A stretch of 64,000 nucleotides of DNA from Leptolyngbya sp. SIOISBB (GTDB lineage: Bacteria > Cyanobacteriota > Cyanobacteriia > Phormidesmidales > Phormidesmidaceae), in NCBI GenBank assembly GCA_010671905.1, contig JAAHII010000001.1, positions 5,952,001 to 6,016,000 on the forward strand, given 5' to 3'. This document shows positions 18,280 through 27,258 of the stretch, in pieces (position 1 is the first letter of the stretch; each line of letters begins with the position of its first letter). The notes below the pieces were generated by a model. The model was not told the origin of the DNA, did no database searches, and saw only the letters and a program-made list of their open reading frames with translations. A program made the translations under genes and the position numbers.

Positions 18280-20124
18280 ATGCCTAAGCCAAAAACCCCA
18301 TCACTCGGGGCCGCCTTACCCAGCATCATCGCTATCCTGAAGCACTTTTGGCCGTACTTGCGATCGCAACAGCGGCTCTTGTGGACGGCTTTTTTGGCCC
18401 TATTAGCAGAAACCGCGATGCGGCTGCTAGAACCCTGGCCGCTCAAGCTGATGTTTGACCGCGTGATTTTGCCCGGTTTTCAGGTTGAGTCCTCGGGAAT
18501 TCAGGATCTAGGCGGCCTGTCGCCCCTAGTGGCGCTGACGGTGTTATCCGTAGCGCTGGTGGCGGCAGCGACCCTGCGAGGCATGTTTGCCTACGTCAGT
18601 GCCGTCAACATGGCGGTGGCCGCGACCCACGTCATGACTGACATCCGCAGTACGTTGTATAGCCACATTCAGCGATTGTCGCTGTCATTTCACAATCAAG
18701 CTAAAAGCGGTGACCTGATTACCCGCGTCACCTACGACATCGAGCGCTTGCGAGAAGTGACGGTAGTGGCGGCTCTGCCCCTGCTGACGAACGTCCTAAC
18801 GCTGCTGGGAATGGTGGGGGTCATGTTCTGGTTGAACTGGGAGTTGGCCGTGATTGCGATCGCGGTGCTGCCGTTGTTTCTCATTACCACCCGGCATATG
18901 AGCAACAAGATTCAAACGGTGGCGCGGCGGCAGCGCAAACGTGAGGGAGCCATGGCGGCCTCGGCAGCGGAGGCGATCGGGGCCATGCAGGTGGTGCAGG
19001 CGCTATCTCTAGAGTCGATGCTGGAGAAATCGTTTGCCAAGCAAAACCAAAAGAGTCTGAAAGAAAGCGCTGAAGCGCAGCGACTACGGGCCGGACAAGA
19101 GCGACTAGTGGAAGTACTGGTGGCGATCGCGACGGCTCTCGTACTCTGGCGCGGGGTGCAGCTCACGCTGCAAGGGACCGTGACACCGGGGGATTTGCTG
19201 GTGTTTATCACCTACCTTAAGGTGGCCTTTAAACCGATGCGACAGCTAGCGAAATATACCGGTCAAATTGCCAAAGCCACGGCCTCTGGCGAACGCATCA
19301 TTCACCTGATGCAAATCGAACCGGATGTGCAGGATTTGCGCGGGGCGATCGCGGCACCCGCCTTTCGGGGCGAGGTCCGCTGCGAAGGCGTGACCTTTGC
19401 CTATCGACCAGAACAGGGTATTTTGCGAAACCTGAGTTTCACCGTCGCTGCAGGACAGCAAGTCGCGATCGTGGGCCCGTCTGGCAGCGGCAAGTCGACT
19501 TTGGTGAGCTTGCTATTGCGTTTGTATGACCCCATTGAGGGCCGCGTCCTGATTGACGGTCACGACCTGCGGGAATATACCCTGGCGTCCCTAAGACCCC
19601 AAATCAGCATCGTTCTGCAGGACAGCGTTTTGTTTGCCGCCAGTGTGCGCGACAACATCGCCTACGGCAATCCCCATGCGACCGACACGGACATCATCGC
19701 CGCGGCCCAGCTAGCCAATGCCCACGAATTCATTGAGGCGCTGCCCGATGGTTATGACACCCAACTCGGCGAACGGGGCGCAACTCTCTCGGGGGGGCAA
19801 CGGCAACGCCTCGCGATCGCCCGCGCCGCCATTCGTGACGCGGCGATCGTCATCCTTGATGAGCCCACCAGCGGCCTCGACAACGCTAGTGAACAGGTAG
19901 TCACAGAAGCCCTCCATCGACTCACGGATAACCGCACTACCTTCTGGATTTCCCATGATCTCTGCGCCACTCAAAGCGCTGATCAGATTTTGTACATCGA
20001 ACAAGGCCAACTCTGGGAAAGCGGGACCCATACCGACCTGATGCAGCTTGAGGGCCGCTACGCTCACCTTTACCGGCTCCAAAATCAGCCGTCTTCTGGG
20101 TGGGCGATCGCGAGCAACAGCTAA
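18280..20124 (+). CDS. ABC exporter half-transporter (MsbA-like fused permease/ATPase)
   Basis: 614 residues. Six membrane helices span about 20-320, with the coupling-helix sequence LSLSFHNQAKSGDLITRVTYDIERLR. The ATPase domain has Walker A GPSGSGKS (398-405), Q loop ISIVLQDSV, signature LSGGQRQR (about 503), Walker B AIVILDEPTSGLD and a switch His in WISHDL. Functions as a homodimer exporting a lipid-linked or hydrophobic substrate. Its place between glycosyltransferases and a sugar epimerase suggests polysaccharide or glycolipid export; this is inference. Confidence 0.92.
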   Translation: MPKPKTPSLGAALPSIIAILKHFWPYLRSQQRLLWTAFLALLAETAMRLLEPWPLKLMFDRVILPGFQVESSGIQDLGGLSPLVALTVLSVALVAAATLRGMFAYVSAVNMAVAATHVMTDIRSTLYSHIQRLSLSFHNQAKSGDLITRVTYDIERLREVTVVAALPLLTNVLTLLGMVGVMFWLNWELAVIAIAVLPLFLITTRHMSNKIQTVARRQRKREGAMAASAAEAIGAMQVVQALSLESMLEKSFAKQNQKSLKESAEAQRLRAGQERLVEVLVAIATALVLWRGVQLTLQGTVTPGDLLVFITYLKVAFKPMRQLAKYTGQIAKATASGERIIHLMQIEPDVQDLRGAIAAPAFRGEVRCEGVTFAYRPEQGILRNLSFTVAAGQQVAIVGPSGSGKSTLVSLLLRLYDPIEGRVLIDGHDLREYTLASLRPQISIVLQDSVLFAASVRDNIAYGNPHATDTDIIAAAQLANAHEFIEALPDGYDTQLGERGATLSGGQRQRLAIARAAIRDAAIVILDEPTSGLDNASEQVVTEALHRLTDNRTTFWISHDLCATQSADQILYIEQGQLWESGTHTDLMQLEGRYAHLYRLQNQPSSGWAIASNS

Positions 20125-20185
20125 GCCACTGATGTCTTTGGCGGTGCTAACACGCCCTACCGGCCTGACTCCCTACCCCCCATAT

Positions 20186-20251
20186 GGACAAGGCATTCTC
20201 GTAGCAAACATTTGAGACAGACCCAAGAGTTATTTCGAGAATGCCTTGTCC
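20186..20251. repeat. Inverted-repeat element with 16-bp perfect arms
   Basis: Arms GGACAAGGCATTCTCG (20186-20201) and its exact complement (20236-20251) are separated by 34 bases. It resembles the element at 2694-2767. The right arm contains an ATG (20241) in frame with the downstream phosphatase, but this is not the likely start. Confidence 0.7.
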
Positions 20252-20297
20252 CTACACCCAACCCTATTTCTCTGCTCTCTTATCTCCCCCATCCCCC

Positions 20298-21500
20298 ATG
20301 ATTGCTCAACTCAAACCCTTCCCCCGCCAACCGGTCCTCCCCGGTTATGATCTGCCCCCAGTGCCCCAAACTGGAACCCGCGTCATTCTCCTGCGCCACG
20401 GTCGCAGCACCCTCAACGATGCCGGTTGCTATCAGGGCAGCACCGACACCAGTTACCTCACCCCAGCCGGTACAGCCGCCTCTAAAGTCGTCGGTCGCTA
20501 TCTGGCCTATTGCCCCATCGATGCGGTATACGCGAGTCCGCTCAAGCGAGTGCAGCAAACGGTGGCGACCCTGATGCCTCAGCTCAAAGTGCCGCTCCTA
20601 AGGGATGTGATGACGACGCCATTGCTGAAAGAGATTCATCTGCCCGCTTGGGAAGGACGGCGCTACGCTGACGTGCGATCGCACGATGCTGACCGTTATC
20701 ACTGTTGGCAAGCGCAACCCGAACAATTGCAAATGACTGCAGCTGGTGCGGCCAATAATGTCCCCTTCTATCCGGTGCGAGATGTTTACCAGCGGGCGCA
20801 GCAATTTTGGGAAACGACGCTGCCCCAGCATCTTGGAGAAACCATGTTAGTGGTGGGCCATGGCGGTAGTAACCAAGCTCTGATTAATACGGCGCTGGGC
20901 CTATCCCCACACCACCACCACGCCCTCCAGCAAACCCACAGCGGGTTGACGGTGCTTGACTTCGCCAGCCCAGCAGATCGGGCGGCCAAGTTGCACGTTT
21001 TGAACACAACAGTGAGCGATCGCCTGCCCAAGCTCAAAGCCGGTAAACAGGGACTGCGGCTATTGCTGCTCCCCTGCCATCCCAACGCCCCGAAGCAGCC
21101 GGAAATCGCGGCCTTTCTCAAAGGAGAAACCATCGACGCGGCCATTGTCGAAGAGTCAGCGGCTGCTTCCCGATCGCGCGAAACGCTACAAACTGCTGAT
21201 GCGGCACTGCCGCACAATCCTGCGACGGTGATGCTGTCTGTACAGCAGATGCAGCTGAGTCAGCAGTGGCCAGCGGCGATTCGGCGATCGCTCACCACCT
21301 ACGATCACGAGCACCTCACAACCTTACTTGTCGTCGCTCCTACAGAGTCGCTGCAGGCCGGATTCCAATCGCTGCTGGGACTGCCTGAGACAGCGGCCAC
21401 ACCCCAACTGCGAGCCCATAGCCTCAGCGTCATTCACTATGCCAAAACCCAGCCCCAGCCAATTCTTCAGGGGTTAAATTTGGTCCCGCTGCAGCCGTAA
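20298..21500 (+). CDS. Histidine phosphatase with a degenerate second phosphatase domain
   Basis: 400 residues from ATG 20298; an upstream ATG at 20241 sits in an inverted repeat and would add unconserved residues. The first half is a complete histidine phosphatase: RHG motif Arg33-His34-Gly35, SPLKRVQQT, Glu in HLPAWEGR and GHG with His188. The second half (about 250-400) repeats the same pattern in decayed form: IDAAIVEESAAASRSRETLQT mirrors IDAVYASPLKRVQQTVAT, and LLVVAPTESLQAGFQSLLGL mirrors MLVVGHGGSNQALINTALGL. Both catalytic histidines are missing there. The substrate is unknown; its place in the polysaccharide locus suggests a phosphosugar. Confidence 0.85.
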   Translation: MIAQLKPFPRQPVLPGYDLPPVPQTGTRVILLRHGRSTLNDAGCYQGSTDTSYLTPAGTAASKVVGRYLAYCPIDAVYASPLKRVQQTVATLMPQLKVPLLRDVMTTPLLKEIHLPAWEGRRYADVRSHDADRYHCWQAQPEQLQMTAAGAANNVPFYPVRDVYQRAQQFWETTLPQHLGETMLVVGHGGSNQALINTALGLSPHHHHALQQTHSGLTVLDFASPADRAAKLHVLNTTVSDRLPKLKAGKQGLRLLLLPCHPNAPKQPEIAAFLKGETIDAAIVEESAAASRSRETLQTADAALPHNPATVMLSVQQMQLSQQWPAAIRRSLTTYDHEHLTTLLVVAPTESLQAGFQSLLGLPETAATPQLRAHSLSVIHYAKTQPQPILQGLNLVPLQP

Positions 21501-21549
21501 GCATCTCCACCATTCCCGCACAGTTAATCACTCACCCAAGGATTTCACT

Positions 21550-22554
21550 ATGACTACAGTGCTCGTAACAGGGGCCGCTGGCTTCATCGGTTTTCATGTG
21601 AGCCAAGCCCTTTTATCTCAAGGCCACACCGTGATTGGGGTCGACAATCTGAATGATTACTACGATGTGCGCCTCAAACAGGCGCGGTTGAGTCAGCTCA
21701 TAGGGCATTGTCGGTTTAGCTTCTACCGGCTTGATTTAGCCGATCGCGATCGCACAGAACATCTATTCGCCACCGAGAATATCCAGCGGGTGATTCACCT
21801 TGCCGCCCAACCAGGAGTCCGCTATTCCATCGACAATCCCCATGCCTATGTGGATAGTAACCTCGTCGCGTTTATGAACATCTTGGAAGGGTGTCGCCAG
21901 GCCCCGATCGAGCACTTGGTCTACGCCTCCTCAAGTTCTGTGTATGGCACAAACCAAGAGCTACCGTTTTCGACAGAGCAGAGTGTCGACCACCCCGTCA
22001 GTCTGTATGCCGCCACGAAAAAAGCCAATGAGCTGATGGCCCATACCTACAGCCATTTGTACGGCATTCCCACGACAGGACTGCGCTTTTTCACGGTGTA
22101 TGGTCCTTGGGGCCGCCCCGATATGGCGATGTTTAAATTCACCCGAGCGATCGTCGAGGGCCGCCCGATTCAGATCTACAACTATGGCCGCATGCAGCGC
22201 GATTTCACTTATATCGATGACATTGTGGATGGGGTGTTGCGGGTGCTGACGCACCTTCCCAATCATGAGAAGGCCGCCCCGTATCAGATTTACAACATCG
22301 GTAACAATCGCTCGGTTTCCCTGATGCGGTTTGTCGAAGTGCTGGAGTCCGCTCTGGAGATTGAGGCGCAAAAAGAATTTCTGCCCATGCAGCCTGGTGA
22401 TGTGTCTGCCACTTACGCTGATATTTCTGACCTTTCAGCAGCGGTCGGCTTTTATCCCCGTACGCCGATTGAGGTTGGTATCCCTCAATTTGTTGATTGG
22501 TACCTCAGCTACTACAACTGCCAGATACGTCCGAAGGTCTATCCCGCAGCGTGA
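21550..22554 (+). CDS. NAD-dependent sugar epimerase, UDP-glucuronate 4-epimerase type
   Basis: 334-residue extended SDR enzyme. Nucleotide loop TGAAGFIG (7-14), YASSSSVYG with the catalytic Ser/Thr, and the Tyr153-x3-Lys157 couple (YAATK) are present. VDNLNDYYDVRLKQARL and FFTVYGPWGRPDMAMFKF are typical of UDP-glucuronate 4-epimerases, which make UDP-galacturonate. A clean AAGGA site precedes the ATG. It supplies a sugar nucleotide for the glycosyltransferases upstream. Exact substrate not proven. Confidence 0.9.
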   Translation: MTTVLVTGAAGFIGFHVSQALLSQGHTVIGVDNLNDYYDVRLKQARLSQLIGHCRFSFYRLDLADRDRTEHLFATENIQRVIHLAAQPGVRYSIDNPHAYVDSNLVAFMNILEGCRQAPIEHLVYASSSSVYGTNQELPFSTEQSVDHPVSLYAATKKANELMAHTYSHLYGIPTTGLRFFTVYGPWGRPDMAMFKFTRAIVEGRPIQIYNYGRMQRDFTYIDDIVDGVLRVLTHLPNHEKAAPYQIYNIGNNRSVSLMRFVEVLESALEIEAQKEFLPMQPGDVSATYADISDLSAAVGFYPRTPIEVGIPQFVDWYLSYYNCQIRPKVYPAA

Positions 22555-22653
22555 AGGCGATTGTCGGGGCAGGTTGATCCACATCAATGCACAGCAGAAC
22601 TCGTTGTCGGGATAGTCACAAGAGGTGTATTGGGCCTCGCTGACGAACCGACA

Positions 22654-23037
22654 TTAAGCCCCTAGGTCACCGAAGTATTCGCGAAAGCCTACAACCTGGC
22701 CGCCTTGGATCTCAAAAGCGATCGCATTATGTCCTTGGTAAGGCTTGCCGCCATAGAGTCCTTCGGCCTCAAACTCAAAGATCACAGAAGTGTCATTGCT
22801 GAGGACGTATTGGGGTGCCGAAAACGTGAGGCGATCGCCTGCCGCTTCGTGATCTCGGCATTTGGCAATCATCTGTTGTCGTCCTGCTGGACCGCTAAAC
22901 TTGCCCCGATGCGACCCCATCGGAAACCAGAACATCATCTCCTCGGCCAACATGGCAATGTACGGATCAAAATTGCCGCTAGTCCAACCTTGAGCAAACA
23001 GGTCAAAGGCTTTACGAGCCGTTGTTATATCTGTCAT
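22654..23037 (-). CDS. NTF2-like (SnoaL-type) small protein
   Basis: 127 residues, cone-shaped NTF2-like fold: N-terminal helix ITTARKAFDLFAQGWTSGNFDPYIAMLAEEMMFWFPMGSHRG, then strands ending FEIQGGQVVGFREYFGD. Such proteins bind or isomerise small ligands; the pocket residues do not show which. It lies downstream of the aldo/keto reductase on the same strand, with 106 bp between, and may be co-transcribed. Confidence 0.85.
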   Translation of the reverse strand: MTDITTARKAFDLFAQGWTSGNFDPYIAMLAEEMMFWFPMGSHRGKFSGPAGRQQMIAKCRDHEAAGDRLTFSAPQYVLSNDTSVIFEFEAEGLYGGKPYQGHNAIAFEIQGGQVVGFREYFGDLGA

Positions 23038-23143
23038 GGCAGCGATTTTTTAACCGTGACTACTCAACCGTACAATCGTAAACCGATTCGTTTGCGTAGT
23101 TTCCGCGATCGCGATCGGTCGACCCATGCATGAGGCCGGTTCC

Positions 23144-23989
23144 TCACTGCGAAACAACTGGCAAACGACTCGCATCAGCTGCCAGCAATTCCCAAGTCGC
23201 CCAATTCTCTTCTAGATGGGTAATCGAGGTGGTGCCAGGAATCACGACAATATTGGGCGAGCGACGTAACAGCCAGGCCAGCGCTGACTGTGCCGGTAAG
23301 GCGGCCCCTTGTTTCATTGGATGGGCACCCAAAGGTCCGTAGGGAATAAAGGCGATGCCGTGCTCAGCGGTATAGTCCACTAGCGCATCTTGCCCCCGCT
23401 CTTCTTGGTTAAACCGGTTTTGGATAGAGGCAATCGGGGCGATCGCTAAGGCTCGGTCTAACTGTGAACGATCCACATTGGAAAGGCCAATCAAGCGAAT
23501 CTTGCCAGCGGTTTGGGCTTCCTTTAGGGCCGCGATCGACTCTTCAATCGGCGTCTGAGGATCGACTCGATGCAGTTGAAACAGATCGATGCGATCGACT
23601 CTTAGATTCACTAGCGCTTCGTCAATTTGCTTTTTCAAAGTTGCCGGAGAGCCATCCACTTGAATGTTGCCAGGAGCGGGCTTATCGATTCCCCCTTTAG
23701 TGGCAATCACGATTTGAGCAGCGTAGGGATGCAGCGCTTCGCCCAATAATTTATCGGTCCATTCCGGTCCATAAGAACGCGCGGAGTCAAACAGATTTAC
23801 CCCCAGTTCCGCTGCTCGCCGCACCAGCGTGATCCCTTGTTCCCAATCGGCATAGGGGCCAAAGTTGCCGGGTTGTCCAGTCAGTCTCATAGCCCCATAG
23901 CCCAGACGATTAATCTCGATTTCGCCACCCAGTTGAAAGGTCTGATTAATAGAGTTCATCATGGTTGCCAGCTCTGTGTGTAACGTCAT
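23144..23989 (-). CDS. Aldo/keto reductase
   Basis: 281 residues, TIM-barrel NADPH-dependent reductase. The catalytic tetrad is visible: Asp in LFDSARSYG, Tyr in the same motif, Lys in VIATKGG and His in FQLHRVDP. QTFQLGGEIEINRLGYGAMRLTG is the standard opening, so an internal start at 23962 or 23959 is possible. It is divergent from a LysR regulator with only about 70 bp between them, the usual arrangement for a LysR target. Confidence 0.92.
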   Translation of the reverse strand: MTLHTELATMMNSINQTFQLGGEIEINRLGYGAMRLTGQPGNFGPYADWEQGITLVRRAAELGVNLFDSARSYGPEWTDKLLGEALHPYAAQIVIATKGGIDKPAPGNIQVDGSPATLKKQIDEALVNLRVDRIDLFQLHRVDPQTPIEESIAALKEAQTAGKIRLIGLSNVDRSQLDRALAIAPIASIQNRFNQEERGQDALVDYTAEHGIAFIPYGPLGAHPMKQGAALPAQSALAWLLRRSPNIVVIPGTTSITHLEENWATWELLAADASRLPVVSQ

Positions 23990-24060
23990 GAATTAATCTT
24001 GGCAGAGCTGCCTGATATTTGGTAGACGAGTAATAAAAATAGCTGTTATTCTTCTTGCGT

Positions 24061-24972
24061 ATGAGTAAACCGTTAGACCGTCTCGCCTTACTTGAAACCT
24101 TTGTGCGCATTGCTGATGCCGGTAGCATCAGTGCGGCAGCGCGTGATTTAGGGCTCTCACAACCTTCAGTCAGTCGTCAGTTGGCGGAACTAGAAGCTCG
24201 ATTTAGCGCGCAGCTGATGCGGCGGACGACGCATTCGCTTGCGTTGACGGCGGCTGGGGCTGAGCTGCTGGTCGATGCTCGGCGGTTGCTGGATGACTGG
24301 GAAGTCTTAGAAGAAAAGCACATAGAGTCTGGCGAGGCGCTACGCGGCCAGCTCAAAATCATTGCCCCGATCGCCCTCGGTCAGCTGCACTTAGTCGATG
24401 TCGCCCTGCAGTTTCAGCAGCAACATCCCCTCATTTCGCTGTCTTGGCAACTCCAGGACGACCTGATTCGCTTCGCTGAGGTGGGCTGCGACTGCTGGAT
24501 CAAGATTGGTGCAGTCCCCGATAAGTCACTACTGGTGGAACCCTTAGGCCAGGTTGAACGCCTCGTTGTGGCCTCGCCCCAATTACTGCAGACGGCTCGC
24601 CCCCCCAAGACCCCCACAGCATTAGCAAAACTACCCTGTGTCGCGCTTGCCCCATTTGAAGGTGGACAGATTCCCCTGACCCATCAAACCGGCAAGACCG
24701 TCGTGGTCTCCCCAGCGGTGAAAATGGTCACGAACAATATCTTTGCCCTGCGGCAGGCGACATTGGCGGGTGTTGGCATATCGGTGCTGCCGCGTTGGTT
24801 CATCACCAAAGAGCTAGCCGATCAGCAACTCATCGATCTGTTGCCTCATTGGCGGGCACCAACCCTCACGATTCATGTGGCCTCACTAGCCGATCGCCAC
24901 CAACCGCGCCGATTACGCAGCTTTCTTGAGGTCATCAAAGTGGCAGTTCCGCAAATTCCAGGCATTTTCTAG
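24061..24972 (+). CDS. LysR-family transcriptional regulator
   Basis: 303 residues from ATG 24061 (a TTG two codons upstream is less likely). The N-terminal helix-turn-helix reads DAGSISAAARDLGLSQPSVSRQLAELE, followed by a substrate-binding-like effector domain. It probably controls the divergent aldo/keto reductase. The 71-bp shared spacer holds GGCAG-AG-CTGCC at 24001-24012 and an AATAA/TTATT pair at about 24031-24050, either of which could be part of an operator; neither is a clear T-N11-A box. The effector is unknown. Confidence 0.92.
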   Translation: MSKPLDRLALLETFVRIADAGSISAAARDLGLSQPSVSRQLAELEARFSAQLMRRTTHSLALTAAGAELLVDARRLLDDWEVLEEKHIESGEALRGQLKIIAPIALGQLHLVDVALQFQQQHPLISLSWQLQDDLIRFAEVGCDCWIKIGAVPDKSLLVEPLGQVERLVVASPQLLQTARPPKTPTALAKLPCVALAPFEGGQIPLTHQTGKTVVVSPAVKMVTNNIFALRQATLAGVGISVLPRWFITKELADQQLIDLLPHWRAPTLTIHVASLADRHQPRRLRSFLEVIKVAVPQIPGIF

Positions 24973-25046
24973 GGCGCATCATCCATTAATCTCGGCAGTC
25001 TTTTGGGGGCAAGCATGACCGCGCCCGCATCCACTCGACGGGCTAG
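24972..25046 (+). repeat. Dispersed repeat family 3, copy 2
   Basis: GGGCGCATCATC, ATTAATCTCGG, GACCGCGCCCGC and GGGCTAG follow in the order seen at 17838-17910. Both copies begin exactly on the last base of a TAG stop codon of a plus-strand gene. Confidence 0.75.
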
Positions 25047-25119
25047 TAACGACCTCGGCTCATTGAGGACAGCCCACTGGTCATTGCTCACGATGTTTGC
25101 CCTGGCCGTAGCTGACACA

Positions 25120-25146
25120 TTGTGGCCATCCTCTAGTCGGTATAAT
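25120..25146 (+). promoter_or_regulatory. Possible sigma70-type promoter of the pirin gene
   Basis: A perfect TATAAT is at 25141-25146, about 60 bases before the pirin start. The -35 is poor: TTGTGG at 25120-25125 gives a 15-base spacer. Inference from sequence only. Confidence 0.4.
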
Positions 25147-25207
25147 GAGCGCGACATAAACCTTTTGCCTGCTTGCATTTGTCAACAGCGCACGACACAG
25201 CTTGGCT

Positions 25208-25903
25208 ATGAAAACTGATTTGCTGCACGATCGCAATCACCGGGGCCGGACTCAACTCGGTTGGCTCAATAGCTATCACACCTTTTCCTTTGGCGGGTTT
25301 CAAGACCCGAATCGCATGGGCTTTCGGTCATTGCGAGTCATTAATGAAGATCGCGTGGTGCCAGGGGCGGGCTTTCCCACCCATAGCCACCAAGATATGG
25401 AAATCTTGACCTATGTTTTAGAGGGCGCTCTAGAGCACCAAGACAATCTGGGCAATGGCGCGGTGATTCGTCCGGGTGAAGCGCAGATCATGAGCGCTGG
25501 CACGGGTATCACCCATAGCGAATTCAACGCCTCGGGCGACAACCCGGTTCACTTCTTACAGATTTGGATCTTGCCCAATATCCAGCACCTTCCCCCTCGC
25601 TATGAGCAGCGTGAGTTTCCCCTAGCAGAGAGACAAGGGCAGCTGAGACTGATTGCCGCAAAGGATGGCCGAGCAGGCGCAGTCAAAGTTTTTCAGGATG
25701 TGGATCTGTACACGGCCGTTTTAGAACCCGAGCATCAGATGCGCTATGACCTTGCGGTGAATCGTTACGGCTGGCTGCAGGTGGCACGGGGGATCATCCG
25801 GCTCAATGGTGAAGAGTTGCGTGAGGGGGGATGGCTTGCAGTTGGGGGGCGATCGCTCACTCGACATTGCCACCGATATTGGCGGCGAGATTTTACTCTT
25901 TGA
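25208..25903 (+). CDS. Pirin family protein with frameshifted C-terminus
   Basis: 231 residues from ATG 25208. Cupin-fold pirin with the metal-site motif FPTHSHQDMEILTYVLEGALEHQDN and MSAGTGITHSEFN. The first 200 residues are intact. The end RSLTRHCHRYWRRDFTL is not pirin-like. Removing one G from either the G6 run at 25825-25830 or the one at 25844-25849 restores DRSLDIATDIGGEILLFDLA with a stop at 25911-25913; removing it from the first run also restores the family GDG motif. So one extra G breaks an otherwise normal gene. Pirins are quercetinase-like or redox-sensing proteins; the role here is unknown. Confidence 0.88.
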   Translation: MKTDLLHDRNHRGRTQLGWLNSYHTFSFGGFQDPNRMGFRSLRVINEDRVVPGAGFPTHSHQDMEILTYVLEGALEHQDNLGNGAVIRPGEAQIMSAGTGITHSEFNASGDNPVHFLQIWILPNIQHLPPRYEQREFPLAERQGQLRLIAAKDGRAGAVKVFQDVDLYTAVLEPEHQMRYDLAVNRYGWLQVARGIIRLNGEELREGGWLAVGGRSLTRHCHRYWRRDFTL

Positions 25904-25999
25904 TTTAGCCTAAGTGCCCACCAACTCAATCAGAGCCAGGGATACCGTTCCTACTGCTCACTTTTGCCCATTTTCTCACTAACTTAACTGGCGCAACTT

Positions 26000-26599
26000 A
26001 TGACCGCTTCCAATGCTTATCCTTCTATCAAAATCGTCAAGGAGCGCAACGATGACAACCAGCCGGTGACTGCTGTCATCTCCCAGCGCATTTCCGGTCG
26101 GCACCAGGCCGCATACGAACGCTGGATGCAAGGCATTTCTGAGGCTGCCCGGCAATTTCCGGGTCATATGGGCATCACCGTTATTCGTCCCGAAGCGGGC
26201 ATCTGCGTTGAGTTTGTGATTATTCTCAAGTTTGACTGCTACACCAACCTCAAGCGGTGGCTGGACTCAGAGGAGCGCCAGCAATGGTTAGACAAAGCCA
26301 AGCCCTTCATGGCAACTCAGGATCAGGTGCAGATTCTCACCGGCTTTGAGACTTGGTTTACGCTACCGGTCAGGGCGGTACAGGGCACACCAGCTCGCTA
26401 CAAAATGGCCATCTTGACGACCTTTGCCGTATTTGTCGCGGTGAACCTGTTCAATCCCATATTGCTGCCGCTCTTGACTCAGTTTTTGCCTCAGTTACTA
26501 GCGTCTTTAGTGGCAACCTATGTGGTGGTTTTAGTGCTGACCTACGGCGTCATGCCGCGATTGACCAAGCTTTTCCGGCGCTGGCTCTATCCGTCATAA
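26000..26599 (+). CDS. Antibiotic-biosynthesis-monooxygenase-like domain with membrane tail
   Basis: 199 residues. The N-terminal ABM/ferredoxin-like fold (about 20-115) has ISQRISGRHQAAYERWMQGISEAARQFPGHMG and LKRWLDSEERQQWLDKA. Two membrane helices follow (about 132-155 and 165-188), ending in a basic tail. This ABM plus two-helix architecture occurs widely in bacteria without a settled function. No operon partner is obvious. Confidence 0.85.
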   Translation: MTASNAYPSIKIVKERNDDNQPVTAVISQRISGRHQAAYERWMQGISEAARQFPGHMGITVIRPEAGICVEFVIILKFDCYTNLKRWLDSEERQQWLDKAKPFMATQDQVQILTGFETWFTLPVRAVQGTPARYKMAILTTFAVFVAVNLFNPILLPLLTQFLPQLLASLVATYVVVLVLTYGVMPRLTKLFRRWLYPS

Positions 26600-26697
26600 A
26601 GACGAGCTTCTGCAACCCAGTTCAGGCTTAATGGGATACATCTCACATACCATTGAGCGCTGTACCTGGAAAGTGGTGTCGTGCCAGAAAAAAGCTG

Positions 26698-27159
26698 ATG
26701 ATAATTAGAAATTACCAAGACAGCGATTTTGCAACCGTTATTCGCCTCTGGTGGGATTCCTGGCACTCGTCCTCTGGCTACCAGCATCCCAAAGCCATTA
26801 CCGACTGGCAACGACGATGGCACCAGCTATTGCCAACGCATAAAGTCGTTGTTGTCGAGCAGCAAAGCCAACTCGTTGCTTTTGCTGCTTTGGATGCTCA
26901 ACATTGTGTGCTCGCTCAGCTATTTGTCGCTCCGAATTGGAAGCATCAAGGCATTGGAACACGGTTGATGCAATGGGTAAGTTTGCAATGTCCACAGGGC
27001 TTTACGCTGAGGACAGCAGCCACCAATCAGGAGTCTAGAGTTTTTTATGAAAATCTTGGCCTTGTAGAGGTAGGTTGTGACATTAACGAATTTAATGGTC
27101 GAGAGGAAGTGCAGTATGCGACCCACTCAAGTTTCACTGGATGGGCGCATGAACAATAG
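26698..27159 (+). CDS. GNAT acetyltransferase
   Basis: 153 residues from ATG 26698, the start that gives the usual MIIRNYQDSDFATVIRLWWDSW opening; a frame extension upstream is not family-like. The acetyl-CoA motif A is LFVAPNWKHQGIGTRLMQWV (Q-x-x-G-I-G-T form), and motif B is SRVFYENLGLVEVG. The acceptor is unknown. Codon use has few HIP1 octamers compared with flanking core genes. Confidence 0.88.
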   Translation: MIIRNYQDSDFATVIRLWWDSWHSSSGYQHPKAITDWQRRWHQLLPTHKVVVVEQQSQLVAFAALDAQHCVLAQLFVAPNWKHQGIGTRLMQWVSLQCPQGFTLRTAATNQESRVFYENLGLVEVGCDINEFNGREEVQYATHSSFTGWAHEQ

Positions 27160-27258
27160 CGTCAGTGATTTTCGATTGGTTAACTTCTAAGCTTGGCGGG
27201 CCAGCATGCAAAAAAATCATCTTTGTTTTAGATATCTATTCTTACCAAATCGATTTTT

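Noticed and set aside
20241-20297. Upstream ATG for the phosphatase
   Set aside because: The ATG lies in the arm of an inverted repeat and the added residues come from the C-rich spacer; ATG 20298 is preferred.
24001-24012. GGCAG-AG-CTGCC as a definite LysR operator
   Set aside because: Short, and not of the T-N11-A form; kept only as a remark in the LysR entry.
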